From: Nonlabens xiamenensis
Lineage (GTDB): Bacteria; Bacteroidota; Bacteroidia; Flavobacteriales; Flavobacteriaceae
Length of the DNA stretch: 64,000 nt
Assembly (NCBI RefSeq): GCF_003865345.1
Contig: NZ_RMVE01000002.1
Coordinates: forward strand, 310,001 to 374,000
Direction: 5' to 3'
Part shown: positions 45,579 to 54,572 of the stretch, piece by piece
Layout: each line of letters begins with the position of its first letter
Numbering within the stretch: the stretch's first letter is position 1
Notes under the pieces: generated by a model
Told to the model about the DNA's origin: nothing
The model's input: only the letters and a program-made list of their open reading frames with translations
Database searches by the model: none
Program-made: the position numbers and the translations under genes

Positions 45579-47270
45579 ATGCAACTTTCTGAACAAGAAA
45601 TCGTACGCCGCGAAAAACTCGGTAAATTACGTGAGCTAGGCATTGATCCGTATCCCGCGGCACTCTATCCGGTGGACCACACCTCCAAAAAGATCAAAGC
45701 AGATTTTGAGGACGGAAAAAAAGTGGTGATCGCTGGGAGGTTGATGTCCAGACGCATACAAGGAAAAGCTTCATTTGCCGAGCTGCAGGATGCTGACGGT
45801 CGTATTCAAGTCTACTTTAACCGCGATGAGATCTGCCCTAACGAAGACAAGAGCCTGTACAATGACGTGTACAAAAAGCTACTTGATATTGGCGATTTTA
45901 TTGGAATCGAGGGCGAATTGTTCCAAACCCAGGTAGGTGAAAAAACTGTCATGGTCAAGGATTTTACATTGTTGAGTAAATCACTCAAACCTCTACCCCT
46001 TCCAAAAACCGATGCCGAAGGTAAAACCTATGACGAGTTCAATGATCCAGAAATGCGCTACCGACAACGCTATGCAGATCTGGTAGTCAACCCCAAGGTC
46101 AAAGATGTATTTGTAAAGCGCACTAAATTGTTTAATGCAATGCGATCTTTCTTTAATGATCGTGAGTATTTTGAGGTAGAGACGCCTATACTACAGCCCA
46201 TTCCTGGTGGTGCTGCGGCTCGTCCCTTTATTACACATCACAACTCGCTTGATATTCCATTATATATGCGTATCGCCAACGAATTATACCTGAAACGTTT
46301 GATCGTAGGAGGCTTTGATGGCGTGTATGAATTCAGTAAAAACTTCAGAAATGAAGGGATGGATCGTACCCATAATCCAGAGTTTACGGCCATGGAAATC
46401 TACGTAGCCTATAAGGACTACAATTGGATGATGGAATTTACCGAGAAGTTACTGGAGCACTGTGCGATAAGTGTGAATGGAACAACCAAGAGTACTTTTG
46501 GAAAGCACGAGATTGAATGGAAAGCCCCCTACCCCAGAGTAACCATGAGGCAATCCATTATTGATTTTACTGGATTTGATATCGATGGGAAAACGGAGCA
46601 GGAATTGTTCGCTTTCGCGAAAGCGCAAGGTATAGACGTGGACGACAGCATGGGTAAAGGGAAATTAATCGATGAGATATTTGGCGAGAAATGCGAGGGA
46701 AACTATATCCAACCTACATTTATCACGGATTATCCCAAGGAGATGTCTCCACTTTGCAAGCAGCATAGGGACAATCCAGAATTGACAGAAAGATTTGAAC
46801 TGATGGTATGCGGAAAAGAAATTGCCAATGCTTATTCCGAACTCAATGATCCAATCGACCAACGGGAACGCTTTGAGGCGCAAGTAAAACTAGCTGATCG
46901 CGGTGATGACGAGGCTATGTTTATAGATCAGGATTTCTTACGTGCATTGGAATACGGGATGCCTCCCACTTCTGGTCTAGGTATTGGTATGGACCGTTTG
47001 ATCATGTTCCTAACCAACAATCCATCCATTCAGGAAGTTCTTTTCTTCCCCCAAATGAAACCTGAAAAGACACTAAGCGTCGAGCTCAATGATGACGAAA
47101 AACATGTATATGAGTTATTACTCAAAACAGACCAACCTGAATTGAATGATCTTAAAGATCAGGCTGGTCTGAGCAACAAAAAATGGGACAAGGCTATCAA
47201 AGGGCTGACCGCCAAAAAGGTGGCCAAGGTTTCCAAGACTGAGCAAGGCTTATTTGTGGAGGCACTTTGA
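45579..47270 (+). CDS. lysS: Lysyl-tRNA synthetase, class II
   Basis: 563 residues. Class II LysRS attaches lysine to tRNA-Lys. An N-terminal OB-fold (IAGRLMSRRIQGKASFAELQ) is followed by the catalytic core with motif 2 (FRNEGMDRTHNPEFT) and motif 3 (GMPPTSGLGIGMDRLIMFLT). After about residue 500 there is a C-terminal extension (ELNDDEKHVYELLLKTDQPE onward) of a small winged-helix type. The palindrome encodes AFAKA inside FAFAKAQGIDVDD in the core. A promoter of the -33/-7 class precedes it, and a terminator follows. Confidence 0.97.
   Translation: MQLSEQEIVRREKLGKLRELGIDPYPAALYPVDHTSKKIKADFEDGKKVVIAGRLMSRRIQGKASFAELQDADGRIQVYFNRDEICPNEDKSLYNDVYKKLLDIGDFIGIEGELFQTQVGEKTVMVKDFTLLSKSLKPLPLPKTDAEGKTYDEFNDPEMRYRQRYADLVVNPKVKDVFVKRTKLFNAMRSFFNDREYFEVETPILQPIPGGAAARPFITHHNSLDIPLYMRIANELYLKRLIVGGFDGVYEFSKNFRNEGMDRTHNPEFTAMEIYVAYKDYNWMMEFTEKLLEHCAISVNGTTKSTFGKHEIEWKAPYPRVTMRQSIIDFTGFDIDGKTEQELFAFAKAQGIDVDDSMGKGKLIDEIFGEKCEGNYIQPTFITDYPKEMSPLCKQHRDNPELTERFELMVCGKEIANAYSELNDPIDQRERFEAQVKLADRGDDEAMFIDQDFLRALEYGMPPTSGLGIGMDRLIMFLTNNPSIQEVLFFPQMKPEKTLSVELNDDEKHVYELLLKTDQPELNDLKDQAGLSNKKWDKAIKGLTAKKVAKVSKTEQGLFVEAL
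46610..46625. repeat. Iterated palindrome copy 9 (in lysS)
   Basis: A perfect 16-mer read as AFAKA in LysS, in the helix segment LFAFAKAQGIDVDD. Confidence 0.95.
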
Positions 47271-47301
47271 TGTGATAAGATTTCACAAATCATGGATTTT
47301 T

Positions 47302-47331
47302 AAAAGGCAGGAAGTTATTCTGCCTTTTTTT
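47302..47331 (+). terminator. Terminator of lysS
   Basis: The stem AAAAGGCAG (47302-47310) / CTGCCTTTT (47320-47328) with a 9-nt loop, and a run of T, begins about 30 bp past the stop. Confidence 0.8.
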
Positions 47332-47438
47332 GTACTCGCCATATTGCTACATGATAATTATGGCGTCAACTTGTATGAGCCATTAAACTTTTCATTTCCG
47401 GGAAAGTCATAATGGGGTAATACAAAAACACAAAAGAC

Positions 47439-47861
47439 ATGAAAAACACAAAAGCAATCCTATTGGCAGTCTGTTTGATGATGGTAGGTATAGTAAGTGC
47501 TCAAAGAGGAGATCGTGCTATGCAGGAGGCAACTCCAGCTCAACTTGCCTCGGTACAGTCTAAGAAAATGACTTTAATGCTGGATCTGGATCAGCAACAA
47601 CAGCAGAAGGTTGAGCAATTATTGTTGAAGGAAATCAAAGACCGCAAGCAAAACAAAATCGACCGCGAATCTTTAAAATCACTATCTGTTGATGAAAAAG
47701 TAGCAAGAAGAGAGCAACGACTGGAGAAGAAAATCGCCATGAAGCGCGAAATGAAAAACATCCTGAACGAAGACCAGTACAAACGCTGGCAACGAATGAT
47801 GGCCAAAAAAGCCAATCGAAGAAAGCATGCTAAAAATGGTAAGAGACCAGGTCGGTCATAG
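47439..47861 (+). CDS. Small secreted charged helical protein
   Basis: 140 residues. A signal peptide (MKNTKAILLAVCLMMVGIVSAQ) is followed by a Gln-rich and Lys/Arg-rich helical mature part (LDLDQQQQQKVEQLLLKEIK, KVARREQRLEKKIAMKREMK) and a basic tail ending KNGKRPGRS. The layout is like Spy/CpxP-type periplasmic stress proteins, which bind unfolded proteins. No direct family match is claimed. It lies between terminators, as a single gene. Confidence 0.7.
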   Translation: MKNTKAILLAVCLMMVGIVSAQRGDRAMQEATPAQLASVQSKKMTLMLDLDQQQQQKVEQLLLKEIKDRKQNKIDRESLKSLSVDEKVARREQRLEKKIAMKREMKNILNEDQYKRWQRMMAKKANRRKHAKNGKRPGRS

Positions 47862-47889
47862 ACCCGGACTGCAGATCAACATTAAAAGA

Positions 47890-47920
47890 CTGGATTTCAA
47901 CTAAGGAATCCAGCTTTTTT
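47890..47920 (+). terminator. Terminator of the small charged protein gene
   Basis: CTGGATT (47890-47896) pairs with AATCCAG (47907-47913) and is followed by CTTTTTT. Confidence 0.7.
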
Positions 47921-47970
47921 ATGGTCTGTAGAAATAATTGCTTATTTTTAGGAGCGTTAAAACTTACAGC

Positions 47971-48342
47971 ATGAAAAAATTACTATTTATCGCCGCTCTT
48001 CTAATGGGAGCCACTGCCATGGCACAGCAGGAAATAACACCTCAGCAAAAGCAACATACCCTTGAGACCGAAACACGTCTTGAAACTCTGAATGAAAAGG
48101 TAAATTCCCTTACGGATCAAATCATTTCTATTACCCAATTGGATCTCAAGAAAAAAGGTTCACTTTTGGAAGTGGTAGAACAAAGGGTTGCGGCACTTCA
48201 AGAGTTACATGCCGACAATTCTGCGGTGCAGGATAAACAAGGCATGGAAAACGACATCAATAACCGATACGAATTACAACTGAAAGAAGTACTGGGTGAA
48301 GAAAAATTCCAGCGCTACATGAACAATATTAGCCCTAAATAA
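47971..48342 (+). CDS. Small secreted protein
   Basis: 123 residues from the ATG at 47971; an upstream in-frame start at 47938 was rejected because the signal sequence MKKLLFIAALLMGATAMAQQ starts at 47971. The mature part is Gln/Glu-rich and helical (TPQQKQHTLETETRLETLNE; LKEVLGEEKFQRYMNNISPK). It resembles the preceding gene in its end (FQRYM, cf. YKRWQRMM), so it may be a distant Spy-like relative, with unknown function. A terminator follows. Confidence 0.7.
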   Translation: MKKLLFIAALLMGATAMAQQEITPQQKQHTLETETRLETLNEKVNSLTDQIISITQLDLKKKGSLLEVVEQRVAALQELHADNSAVQDKQGMENDINNRYELQLKEVLGEEKFQRYMNNISPK

Positions 48343-48360
48343 GCTGTATTTATCAAATAA

Positions 48361-48388
48361 AAAAAGCCTCCAATGTTGGAGGCTTTTT
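48361..48388. terminator. Bidirectional terminator before the carbonic anhydrase
   Basis: AAAAAGCCTCCAA / TTGGAGGCTTTTT with a 2-nt loop forms a strong stem with A/T runs on both sides, ending the + gene and the convergent - gene. Confidence 0.9.
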
Positions 48389-48416
48389 TTATGAAGGAAT
48401 TTACATGCGACTCTTT

Positions 48417-49043
48417 TTAATAGAACTCTACTTTCCCTGTAGCGATATCATACATACCACCCAGTATTTTGATCTCACCGGCTTCCTCCATATCGTTCAA
48501 CACCTGGCTCTCATCCCGGATTTGCTCTATGGTCATATGAACGTTTTTCTTGGCCACCTCATTGACAAATTCAAGATTGCTTGAATTGCGACGTTCAGCT
48601 TCACTAGGTTGTTTTACCGCCTCAACGGCTGGTTCCAGTTTTTGAATAAGTTTTGTCAGATTACCTAATCTGGCATGATCGCAAGCACCTTTGATGGCGC
48701 CACAGCTGGTGTGACCCAAAACAAGTATCAATTTTGTTCCTGCCAATTTACAGGCAAACTCCATGCTTCCCAATATGTCTTCATTGACAAAATTGCCAGC
48801 TACCCTAGCGCTAAAAATATCTCCTATTCCCTGATCAAAGATCAGTTCTGAAGATACCCTGGAGTCAATACAACTCAAAACAGTGGCAAATGGAAATTGA
48901 CCAGTTGCCGTGTCGTTTACCTGATCTAACAAATCCCTGTTGATCATTTTCTTCTGAACAAATCTTTGATTCCCTTCTACCAACAGGTCTTTAGCTTTGG
49001 TTGGTGTAATGGTAGACTGAGTTTCCTTGGTATGGGCTTTCAT
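48417..49043 (-). CDS. Beta-class carbonic anhydrase
   Basis: 208 residues. Beta-carbonic anhydrases interconvert CO2 and bicarbonate. The Zn site is C58-x-D60-x-R62 in CIDSRVSSE, H111 and C114 in GHTSCGAIKG. No signal peptide. It supplies bicarbonate for carboxylations and balances pH. The downstream gap (49043-49183) contains the next gene's terminator. Confidence 0.93.
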   Translation of the reverse strand: MKAHTKETQSTITPTKAKDLLVEGNQRFVQKKMINRDLLDQVNDTATGQFPFATVLSCIDSRVSSELIFDQGIGDIFSARVAGNFVNEDILGSMEFACKLAGTKLILVLGHTSCGAIKGACDHARLGNLTKLIQKLEPAVEAVKQPSEAERRNSSNLEFVNEVAKKNVHMTIEQIRDESQVLNDMEEAGEIKILGGMYDIATGKVEFY

Positions 49044-49131
49044 AAAATTTTGATTTAGTTATTCTCAAAAATAAGCATCATTCTTAGTCAAGAAAATATA
49101 ATTCCAAGCATTAACCTAAAATTAGCGCAAT

Positions 49132-49160
49132 AAAAAACCGTTTCCGATGTGGAAACGGTT
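49132..49160 (-). terminator. Terminator of the OmpH-family gene
   Basis: AACCGTTTCC (49136-49145) / GGAAACGGTT (49151-49160), loop GATGT. On the minus strand it is followed by a run of T. Confidence 0.85.
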
Positions 49161-49182
49161 CATAAGTTATGATGAAGTCTTC

Positions 49183-49683
49183 TTACTCCTGGTCCAGTGG
49201 AATACCTAATTCTTTGGCCACTGCCTCACTGATATCAGTGCCCTCGGTGGAATAAGCCACTGTACTTACATCAACAATGAGTTTAAAGCCCTTGGCATCA
49301 GCAACCTTCTTGATAGCTGCGTTTAATTTAGCCGTTAGCGGGTCAAGTAGCTTATTGCGTTCTGCGGCAAGTTTTAGATCTGCCAGTTGTTTCTCGCGTT
49401 CGATTTCTTGTTGTAAAGTCTGAGCTTGTTTACCGAATTCTTGCATCTGAGCTTCGGTAACATCTGGTGCTTGGGCTTTATATTTCAAATCATTCATTTT
49501 GGCCCCAGCATTTTTTTCAGCTTTTTTTAAGTCGGCAACCAATGTTTCTGTAAACTTGTTAATCTGAGATTGGGCAGTATTGTATTCTGGCATGGATTGG
49601 AGCAGGGCTTCATACTGGACGTAACCAGTTTGAGCCATGGCTGTACCTGCGACAAGAAATAACAATAAAAATACTTTTTTCAT
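49183..49683 (-). CDS. OmpH/Skp-family periplasmic chaperone
   Basis: 166 residues from the ATG at 49683, which begins the signal peptide MKKVFLLLFLVAGTAMAQ; an ATG at 49716 would add 11 non-signal residues. The mature part TGYVQYEALLQSMPEYNTAQ and the long charged helix (AGAKMNDLKYKAQAPDVTEA, LQQEIEREKQLADLKLAAER) with a final beta region (KGFKLIVDVSTVAYSTEG) are the OmpH/Skp layout. It chaperones outer-membrane proteins in the periplasm. It is alone, followed by a terminator. Confidence 0.88.
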   Translation of the reverse strand: MKKVFLLLFLVAGTAMAQTGYVQYEALLQSMPEYNTAQSQINKFTETLVADLKKAEKNAGAKMNDLKYKAQAPDVTEAQMQEFGKQAQTLQQEIEREKQLADLKLAAERNKLLDPLTAKLNAAIKKVADAKGFKLIVDVSTVAYSTEGTDISEAVAKELGIPLDQE

Positions 49684-49916
49684 TTTTTGTGTTTTTAAGG
49701 TGTGCAAGATAATCAAGTCTACTTACACTCTTAGACTGTTTTGCTGTCCTAATTTCAACTATTGGACCGTTCTAGCTAGCTTTTGTGTTAATTAATGTTA
49801 TTTGGCTATCAAAACCCTTATAGTGATCTTTCATATTTTGAACTTATTTACCAGAAATTATTCATTGTAGTGGAATTTTATCAGTTACTTTACCAACTAT
49901 TGATAACGCTATAACA

Positions 49917-50816
49917 ATGAAAAATCTACTTTGGATCACGGTATTCTTATCTACCCTAAGCCTTTCTTTTGCACAACAGGATATCAATTTGAACCTGGAA
50001 GTTGGTGAAACTTATAAAATGAGACAAGAAACTGTTTCCACTACCAAACAAAAGGTTAACGGATTCTCACAAGATGTTACTACAACCATTACTCAGGATA
50101 CGGATTTTAAAGTTATGTCTCTGAAAGAGAATATTTATAAACTCGAGGTTACTCCAACCACTAGTAGTACAGAACAAAAATCTGCGATGGGAAATATGTT
50201 TATGGATTCTGAGGGTCCACAATCAGATCCCTTGAATGTCATTATGAAAAACCTAACTGGTACCCCACTACTTATGACTATCACTAAAAGCGGAGATATT
50301 CTATCTCTGGACGCCTCCAAAATGAGAGAAGGAATCATGAATAATGTAAATCTTCCAGAGATGCAAAAGTTACAAGTAGAAGCAGAAATGTTAAAAAATC
50401 TTACCGACGAAGTATTCACTGATAGTTACCAAGCCCTATTCAACATTTATCCAAAGGAAAAAGTCAAAAAAGAAGATACCTGGAATTCGGTCTTTAAAAC
50501 TTCTACATTTTTCACCATTGAATCCACGGCGACCAATAGACTCATTGCTTATGACGATCATTCCTATACCATAAAATCTGAAGCTGATATGGCTACTGAA
50601 CCTGGAGCTAAGCTTGAAATTTTAGGAATGAAGGGAGTAGCCGATATCAAAGGTCATATGAGCTCCACTTACATTTTAGACCGCAGTACGGGTTGGATCA
50701 AGAGTATGCAACAAGAGCAAAAACTTTCAGGAAGTATTGAAATGCCTGCTAATGATATGAGTCCGCAGGCAGTAAAAATAGTTATGGACGTCATCAATGT
50801 CACCACCATTGACTAA
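49917..50816 (+). CDS. DUF6263-like exported protein
   Basis: 299 residues with a signal peptide (MKNLLWITVFLSTLSLSFAQQ). The mature part begins DINLNLEVGETYKMRQETVS, a DUF6263-like pattern (a long beta-rich protein with VGxxY). Later segments are LEVTPTTSSTEQ and ITKSGDILSLD. It is probably a periplasmic protein; the function is not known. The upstream gap of 233 bp has nothing else. Confidence 0.72.
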   Translation: MKNLLWITVFLSTLSLSFAQQDINLNLEVGETYKMRQETVSTTKQKVNGFSQDVTTTITQDTDFKVMSLKENIYKLEVTPTTSSTEQKSAMGNMFMDSEGPQSDPLNVIMKNLTGTPLLMTITKSGDILSLDASKMREGIMNNVNLPEMQKLQVEAEMLKNLTDEVFTDSYQALFNIYPKEKVKKEDTWNSVFKTSTFFTIESTATNRLIAYDDHSYTIKSEADMATEPGAKLEILGMKGVADIKGHMSSTYILDRSTGWIKSMQQEQKLSGSIEMPANDMSPQAVKIVMDVINVTTID

Positions 50817-50924
50817 AATTAACACTCACCATAGCCGAAACTGAAGAGCCAGGTCATATCAATTGAAATAGAGCTGTAGGTAATCTGAACTGCTTTAGGA
50901 TCATCTCCAAGTTAGTCGATGTGC

Positions 50925-52274
50925 CTATTTTCTTTTACGGCGGCGATTGATATTCTTGTCGCCTCTGGTCTTGGGTTTCTTATATTTTTTGGCCAGTTCT
51001 CGCCGGTAGCTACCTCCCTGATTGGTCTTTTTGTTTTTCTCGCTTTTTTCATGAAAGGCGGCTCCTCGCTCGTCTTCCTCGACATTGTGCGGGTTATGAC
51101 GCTCTCTGACTACAGTCTTCTCCTCTGGAGCTTTGCGTTGAGAGACTTCCACCACTTTAGGAAATTCTAACACAGGAATGGGTTGATCCATCAATTGCTC
51201 GATCTCTATTTTCAAGGCTTGTTCCTTCTCTGTAAAAAACAATATACTTTCTCCTTTTTGTTCGGCTCGTCCGGTTCTTCCTATTCTGTGCATATAATTT
51301 TCGGGAAAGGCAGGAACATCAAGATTGATGACGTGGGAAATTTTTTCCAAATCCAAGCCTCGGGCCATCACATCTGTAGCGATCAGTATCCTGCATTGAC
51401 CAGAATCAAACAATTCTATAGAACGCAACCTATAGTTTTGGGTTTTGTTGGAATGAATCACGGCTACTTCAGACCCGTAGTGTTCACTCATCTCTTCCTG
51501 CAATCGATCAGCCTGTTTTTTGTTTCCTACAAAAACAAGTACCTTATGATAGGTAGTAGGATCACTTAAAAGATGCATCAATAAATTGGCCTTGGTGTAA
51601 AAGTTAGGAACAGGATAACTGGATTGATTGATATGTTCTAGTGGTGTTCCAGAAACAGCGACAGAAACCTTTTCAGGGCGATGGAAATATCCTTTGATAA
51701 ATTCCTCAATTTGATCAGTCATCGTTGCTGAGAACATGATGTTTTGACGCCGGTTGGGCAGATGATCAAAAATATTGGTGAGCTGAAACCTGAACCCCAA
51801 ATCCAACATGACGTCCACCTCATCAATCACAACCTTTCGGCAATGTTTAAAGCTGACCGTTTGATGAACAATCAAATCATACAATCTCCCTGGTGTAGCC
51901 ACCAGGATGTCCACGCCCTCTGCATAGGACTTTTTTTGTGTATTGATATTGGTCCCTCCGTAAATTCCCAGCACCTTTAAGTTCATATATCGAGAATAGG
52001 ACGCTGCTTGCTCGACGACCTGTACGACTAATTCACGGGTTGGTACAAGTATTAAAATACGCGGGTGTTCCAATTCTGCATACGACAGCTGATGCAGCAA
52101 GGGCAACATATAAGCCAGGGTCTTACCCGTTCCGGTTTGCGCGATCCCGATCATGTCTTTGCCTGAACAAATTTTGGAAAACGAGTTTTCCTGTATTGGG
52201 GTCATTTTCTCAAACCCCAATTCGTCTATACTGTTGCGCAAGGGCGCTTTCAAGTTCAATTCGGCAAAGGTCAT
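50925..52274 (-). CDS. DEAD-box RNA helicase
   Basis: 449 residues. The core motifs are AQTGTGKT (45-52), PTRELVVQVV, DEVD in VVIDEVDVML (the family name box with Ala replaced by Val), SATMTDQIEEF, and HRIGRTGRA. The C-terminal tail is highly basic with RNA-binding character (GGSYRRELAKKYKKPKTRGD). It unwinds structured RNA, with possible ribosome-assembly or cold-growth roles. A TACCTTTG element lies upstream. Confidence 0.93.
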   Translation of the reverse strand: MTFAELNLKAPLRNSIDELGFEKMTPIQENSFSKICSGKDMIGIAQTGTGKTLAYMLPLLHQLSYAELEHPRILILVPTRELVVQVVEQAASYSRYMNLKVLGIYGGTNINTQKKSYAEGVDILVATPGRLYDLIVHQTVSFKHCRKVVIDEVDVMLDLGFRFQLTNIFDHLPNRRQNIMFSATMTDQIEEFIKGYFHRPEKVSVAVSGTPLEHINQSSYPVPNFYTKANLLMHLLSDPTTYHKVLVFVGNKKQADRLQEEMSEHYGSEVAVIHSNKTQNYRLRSIELFDSGQCRILIATDVMARGLDLEKISHVINLDVPAFPENYMHRIGRTGRAEQKGESILFFTEKEQALKIEIEQLMDQPIPVLEFPKVVEVSQRKAPEEKTVVRERHNPHNVEEDERGAAFHEKSEKNKKTNQGGSYRRELAKKYKKPKTRGDKNINRRRKRK

Positions 52275-52291
52275 GATGACAATATTTTTTG

Positions 52292-52299
52292 CAAAGGTA
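52292..52299 (-). promoter_or_regulatory. Candidate -7 element of the DEAD-box helicase
   Basis: Minus-strand TACCTTTG (exact TAnnTTTG), 17 bp upstream of the ATG at 52274. Confidence 0.4.
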
Positions 52300-52337
52300 C
52301 TATTTAAGCAGCGGGTGATGATGCCTTCGCTTCACCA

Positions 52338-52367
52338 TTGTGTAAAGTAGGTATAAGAGTATCTTTG
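52338..52367 (+). promoter_or_regulatory. Promoter of rlmF, near-leaderless
   Basis: TTG at 52338-52340, a 19-bp spacer and TATCTTTG at 52360-52367, an excellent Bacteroidota promoter. The rlmF ATG (52372) lies 4 nt after it, so transcription should start within a nucleotide or two of the start codon. Confidence 0.6.
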
Positions 52368-52371
52368 TAAC

Positions 52372-53217
52372 ATGCATATCAGAAACATACATCGGTACGG
52401 CTACGATTTTCCAAAATTAGTAGATGCGCACCCAGCATTACAACCCTTTCTGGAGAAAAGCCCTACGGGTAGTGACACCATTGATTTCAGCGATGCTGAC
52501 GCCATTTTGGAATTCAACACAGCTTTACTCAAATATCACTATAAAATTAAATATTGGAGACTGCCCGAGCACTCCATTTATCCGCCGATACCCGGTCGGG
52601 CAGATTATATTCATCATATCGCGGATTTAATCGGTAAAGGAGATAAAAAAGGCCTGGATATTGGTTGCGGGGCCAGCGCCATTTATCCCTTATTGGGTAA
52701 CGCCATTTATGGGTATGAAATGGTAGGTGTGGATGTAGATGATCAAAGCGTCGCTTTCGCGAAAAGAAACACTTCTAAAAATGAACATATTGAAATACGA
52801 CACCAGATCGATCGTGGCAACATTCTGAATCGCGCCATCCGTGAAGAAGAATATTTTGACTTTACCATGTGTAATCCACCGTTCTACGCCAGTGAGGAAG
52901 AGGCAATCAAAGCCAATCTAACCAAACAAAATAATTTGGGTACAAGAGAAGCGCGACGTAACTTTTCCGGTCAGGCGCATGAGCTTTGGTGCAACGGTGG
53001 AGAAGCCCTGTTCATTAAAAGAATGATCAAGGAGTCGGTCAATTTTAAAACTCAGGTGGGCTGGTTTACATGTTTGCTTTCGCGAAAGCAACACCTCCCC
53101 AAACCCATCAAACAACTTAAGAAGTTAAAAGCAGAACACCAGGTGATCCAGATGACCACCGGAAATAAAGATACCCGGTTCCTGGCCTGGCGTTTTCCAG
53201 AAGCTTCCAAATCATAA
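52372..53217 (+). CDS. rlmF: 23S rRNA (adenine-1618-N6)-methyltransferase
   Basis: 281 residues. RlmF methylates A1618 of 23S rRNA. The N-terminus (MHIRNIHRYGYDFPKLVDAH) matches E. coli RlmF (HPRNRHHSRYDLATL). The SAM-binding segment GLDIGCGASAIYPLLG, and the amino-methylase motif NPPFYAS (a NPPF form), are clear; PPIPGRADYIHHIADLI is a strong family block. It contains one exact palindrome (LSRK) and one degenerate copy (AFAK). The next gene is 14 bp away on the same strand. Confidence 0.95.
   Translation: MHIRNIHRYGYDFPKLVDAHPALQPFLEKSPTGSDTIDFSDADAILEFNTALLKYHYKIKYWRLPEHSIYPPIPGRADYIHHIADLIGKGDKKGLDIGCGASAIYPLLGNAIYGYEMVGVDVDDQSVAFAKRNTSKNEHIEIRHQIDRGNILNRAIREEEYFDFTMCNPPFYASEEEAIKANLTKQNNLGTREARRNFSGQAHELWCNGGEALFIKRMIKESVNFKTQVGWFTCLLSRKQHLPKPIKQLKKLKAEHQVIQMTTGNKDTRFLAWRFPEASKS
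52752..52766. repeat. Degenerate iterated palindrome copy 10 (in rlmF)
   Basis: CGCTTTCGCGAAAAG matches the 16-mer in its first 13 bases, then diverges. It is read as AFAK in the RlmF segment SVAFAKRNT. Confidence 0.7.
53075..53090. repeat. Iterated palindrome copy 11 (in rlmF)
   Basis: TGCTTTCGCGAAAGCA: the exact 14-mer core with T/A flanks instead of C/G, so it stays palindromic over 16 bp. Read as LSRK in RlmF, where other family members have a comparable polar segment. Confidence 0.95.
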
Positions 53218-53231
53218 AAATACGGTCATCC

Positions 53232-54572
53232 ATGGACGATAGAACCATCAATAATTTAAGGGAAGCCCTTGAGGTTTCTCCAGACAATATCCCGTTAAGA
53301 CTACACTTGGCCGAGTCCTTGCGACAAGCTCAGCGTTTAGAAGAAGCCGAGGAGGAATATGAAATTATACTGCAGTATCAATCAGAACCTAAAGCACGAC
53401 TAGGCTTGGCATTGATTTCCTACAAACAGCGCAATTATTCTAAAGCGATTGTGATCCTTGAAAGCCTGATTGCAGATGGCAGTAAAGATCTAGACACACA
53501 TCTGTTCTACACCAGATCATTGGTACGCTCCAACGATACGGAACAAGCTGTTGAGGCCTATCAGGAATTACTGCGACTACACCCAGATTTTGCCGACGCC
53601 GAACTGGACAAGGAACTCAGAATGCCATCTAGCACAACCTATGCAGAATACGACGAGGATGATGAATTTGATGATTTTGAGGACGGCTACAACGATGCCA
53701 ATATATTCATAGAAAAGCCCGAAATCAATTTTGACCAGGTCGGCGGAATGGAAACGGTTAAACGTGAGATTGATCTTAAAATCGTGCAACCCCTACTCCA
53801 TCCAGAAATTTACAAAGCCTATGGAAAAAAAATTGGTGGCGGAATCCTGCTTTATGGACCTCCAGGATGTGGTAAGACCTATATCGCTAAAGCTACGGCT
53901 GGACAAATCAACGCTAAATTTATTTCCTTAAGTCTCAATGACATTTTGGATATGTGGATTGGAAACTCAGAAAAAAACCTCCACCGCATCTTTGAAGTGG
54001 CCCGAGAAAATACACCTTGTATTTTGTTCATAGATGAGATCGATGCGCTAGGCGCCAGCCGAAGCGATATGAAACAAAGTGCTGGAAAAAATCTCATCAA
54101 CCAATTTCTACAGGAACTCGATGGAATTTCCAATGACAACGAGGGACTATTGATTTTAGGGGCTACGAATATGCCATGGCATTTGGATACGGCATTTAGG
54201 AGACCAGGGAGGTTTGACCGAATTCTTTTTGTTCCGCCACCAGACGAAAAAGCCAGAGAGGGTATTTTTGATTTAAAACTAAATGGTAAGCCTGTCAAGG
54301 ATGTTGACTCATTAACTTTGGCCAAAAAAAGTCAGGAATATTCTGGAGCCGACATCGAAGCAGTGATCGATATTGCCATTGAAAGCAAATTGGAGGAAGC
54401 GATCTCTGCCGGAATACCTCAACCATTGACCACAAAAGACTTAACCAAAGCTCTGAAAAAACACAAACCCAGCACCAAAGAGTGGTTTGTGACTGCCAAG
54501 AACTTTGCTATTTACGCCAATGAATCTGGGCTGTATGATGACATTCTTACTTATTTGAAGCTTAAAAAATAA
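53232..54572 (+). CDS. TPR-AAA+ ATPase
   Basis: 446 residues. N-terminal TPR-like helices (about 1-135; RLHLAESLRQAQRLEEAEEEYE) lead into an acidic linker (YDEDDEFDDFEDGYND). The AAA+ domain (about 165-445) has Walker A GPPGCGKTYIAKATAGQ (from about 210), Walker B ILFIDEIDALG (about 261) and an SRH region FRRPGRFDRILF. It resembles VCP/FtsH-type AAA modules but lacks a protease or second AAA ring. It overlaps the next gene by 1 bp (TAATG), so the two products are probably made together. Cytosolic. The role is unknown; substrate unfolding or remodelling at the membrane is a guess. Confidence 0.85.
   Translation: MDDRTINNLREALEVSPDNIPLRLHLAESLRQAQRLEEAEEEYEIILQYQSEPKARLGLALISYKQRNYSKAIVILESLIADGSKDLDTHLFYTRSLVRSNDTEQAVEAYQELLRLHPDFADAELDKELRMPSSTTYAEYDEDDEFDDFEDGYNDANIFIEKPEINFDQVGGMETVKREIDLKIVQPLLHPEIYKAYGKKIGGGILLYGPPGCGKTYIAKATAGQINAKFISLSLNDILDMWIGNSEKNLHRIFEVARENTPCILFIDEIDALGASRSDMKQSAGKNLINQFLQELDGISNDNEGLLILGATNMPWHLDTAFRRPGRFDRILFVPPPDEKAREGIFDLKLNGKPVKDVDSLTLAKKSQEYSGADIEAVIDIAIESKLEEAISAGIPQPLTTKDLTKALKKHKPSTKEWFVTAKNFAIYANESGLYDDILTYLKLKK

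Noticed and set aside
50925-52274. The DEVD instead of DEAD box as a sign of a broken helicase
   Set aside because: All other helicase motifs are intact; Asp-Glu are kept and Val is a mild variant seen in this superfamily.
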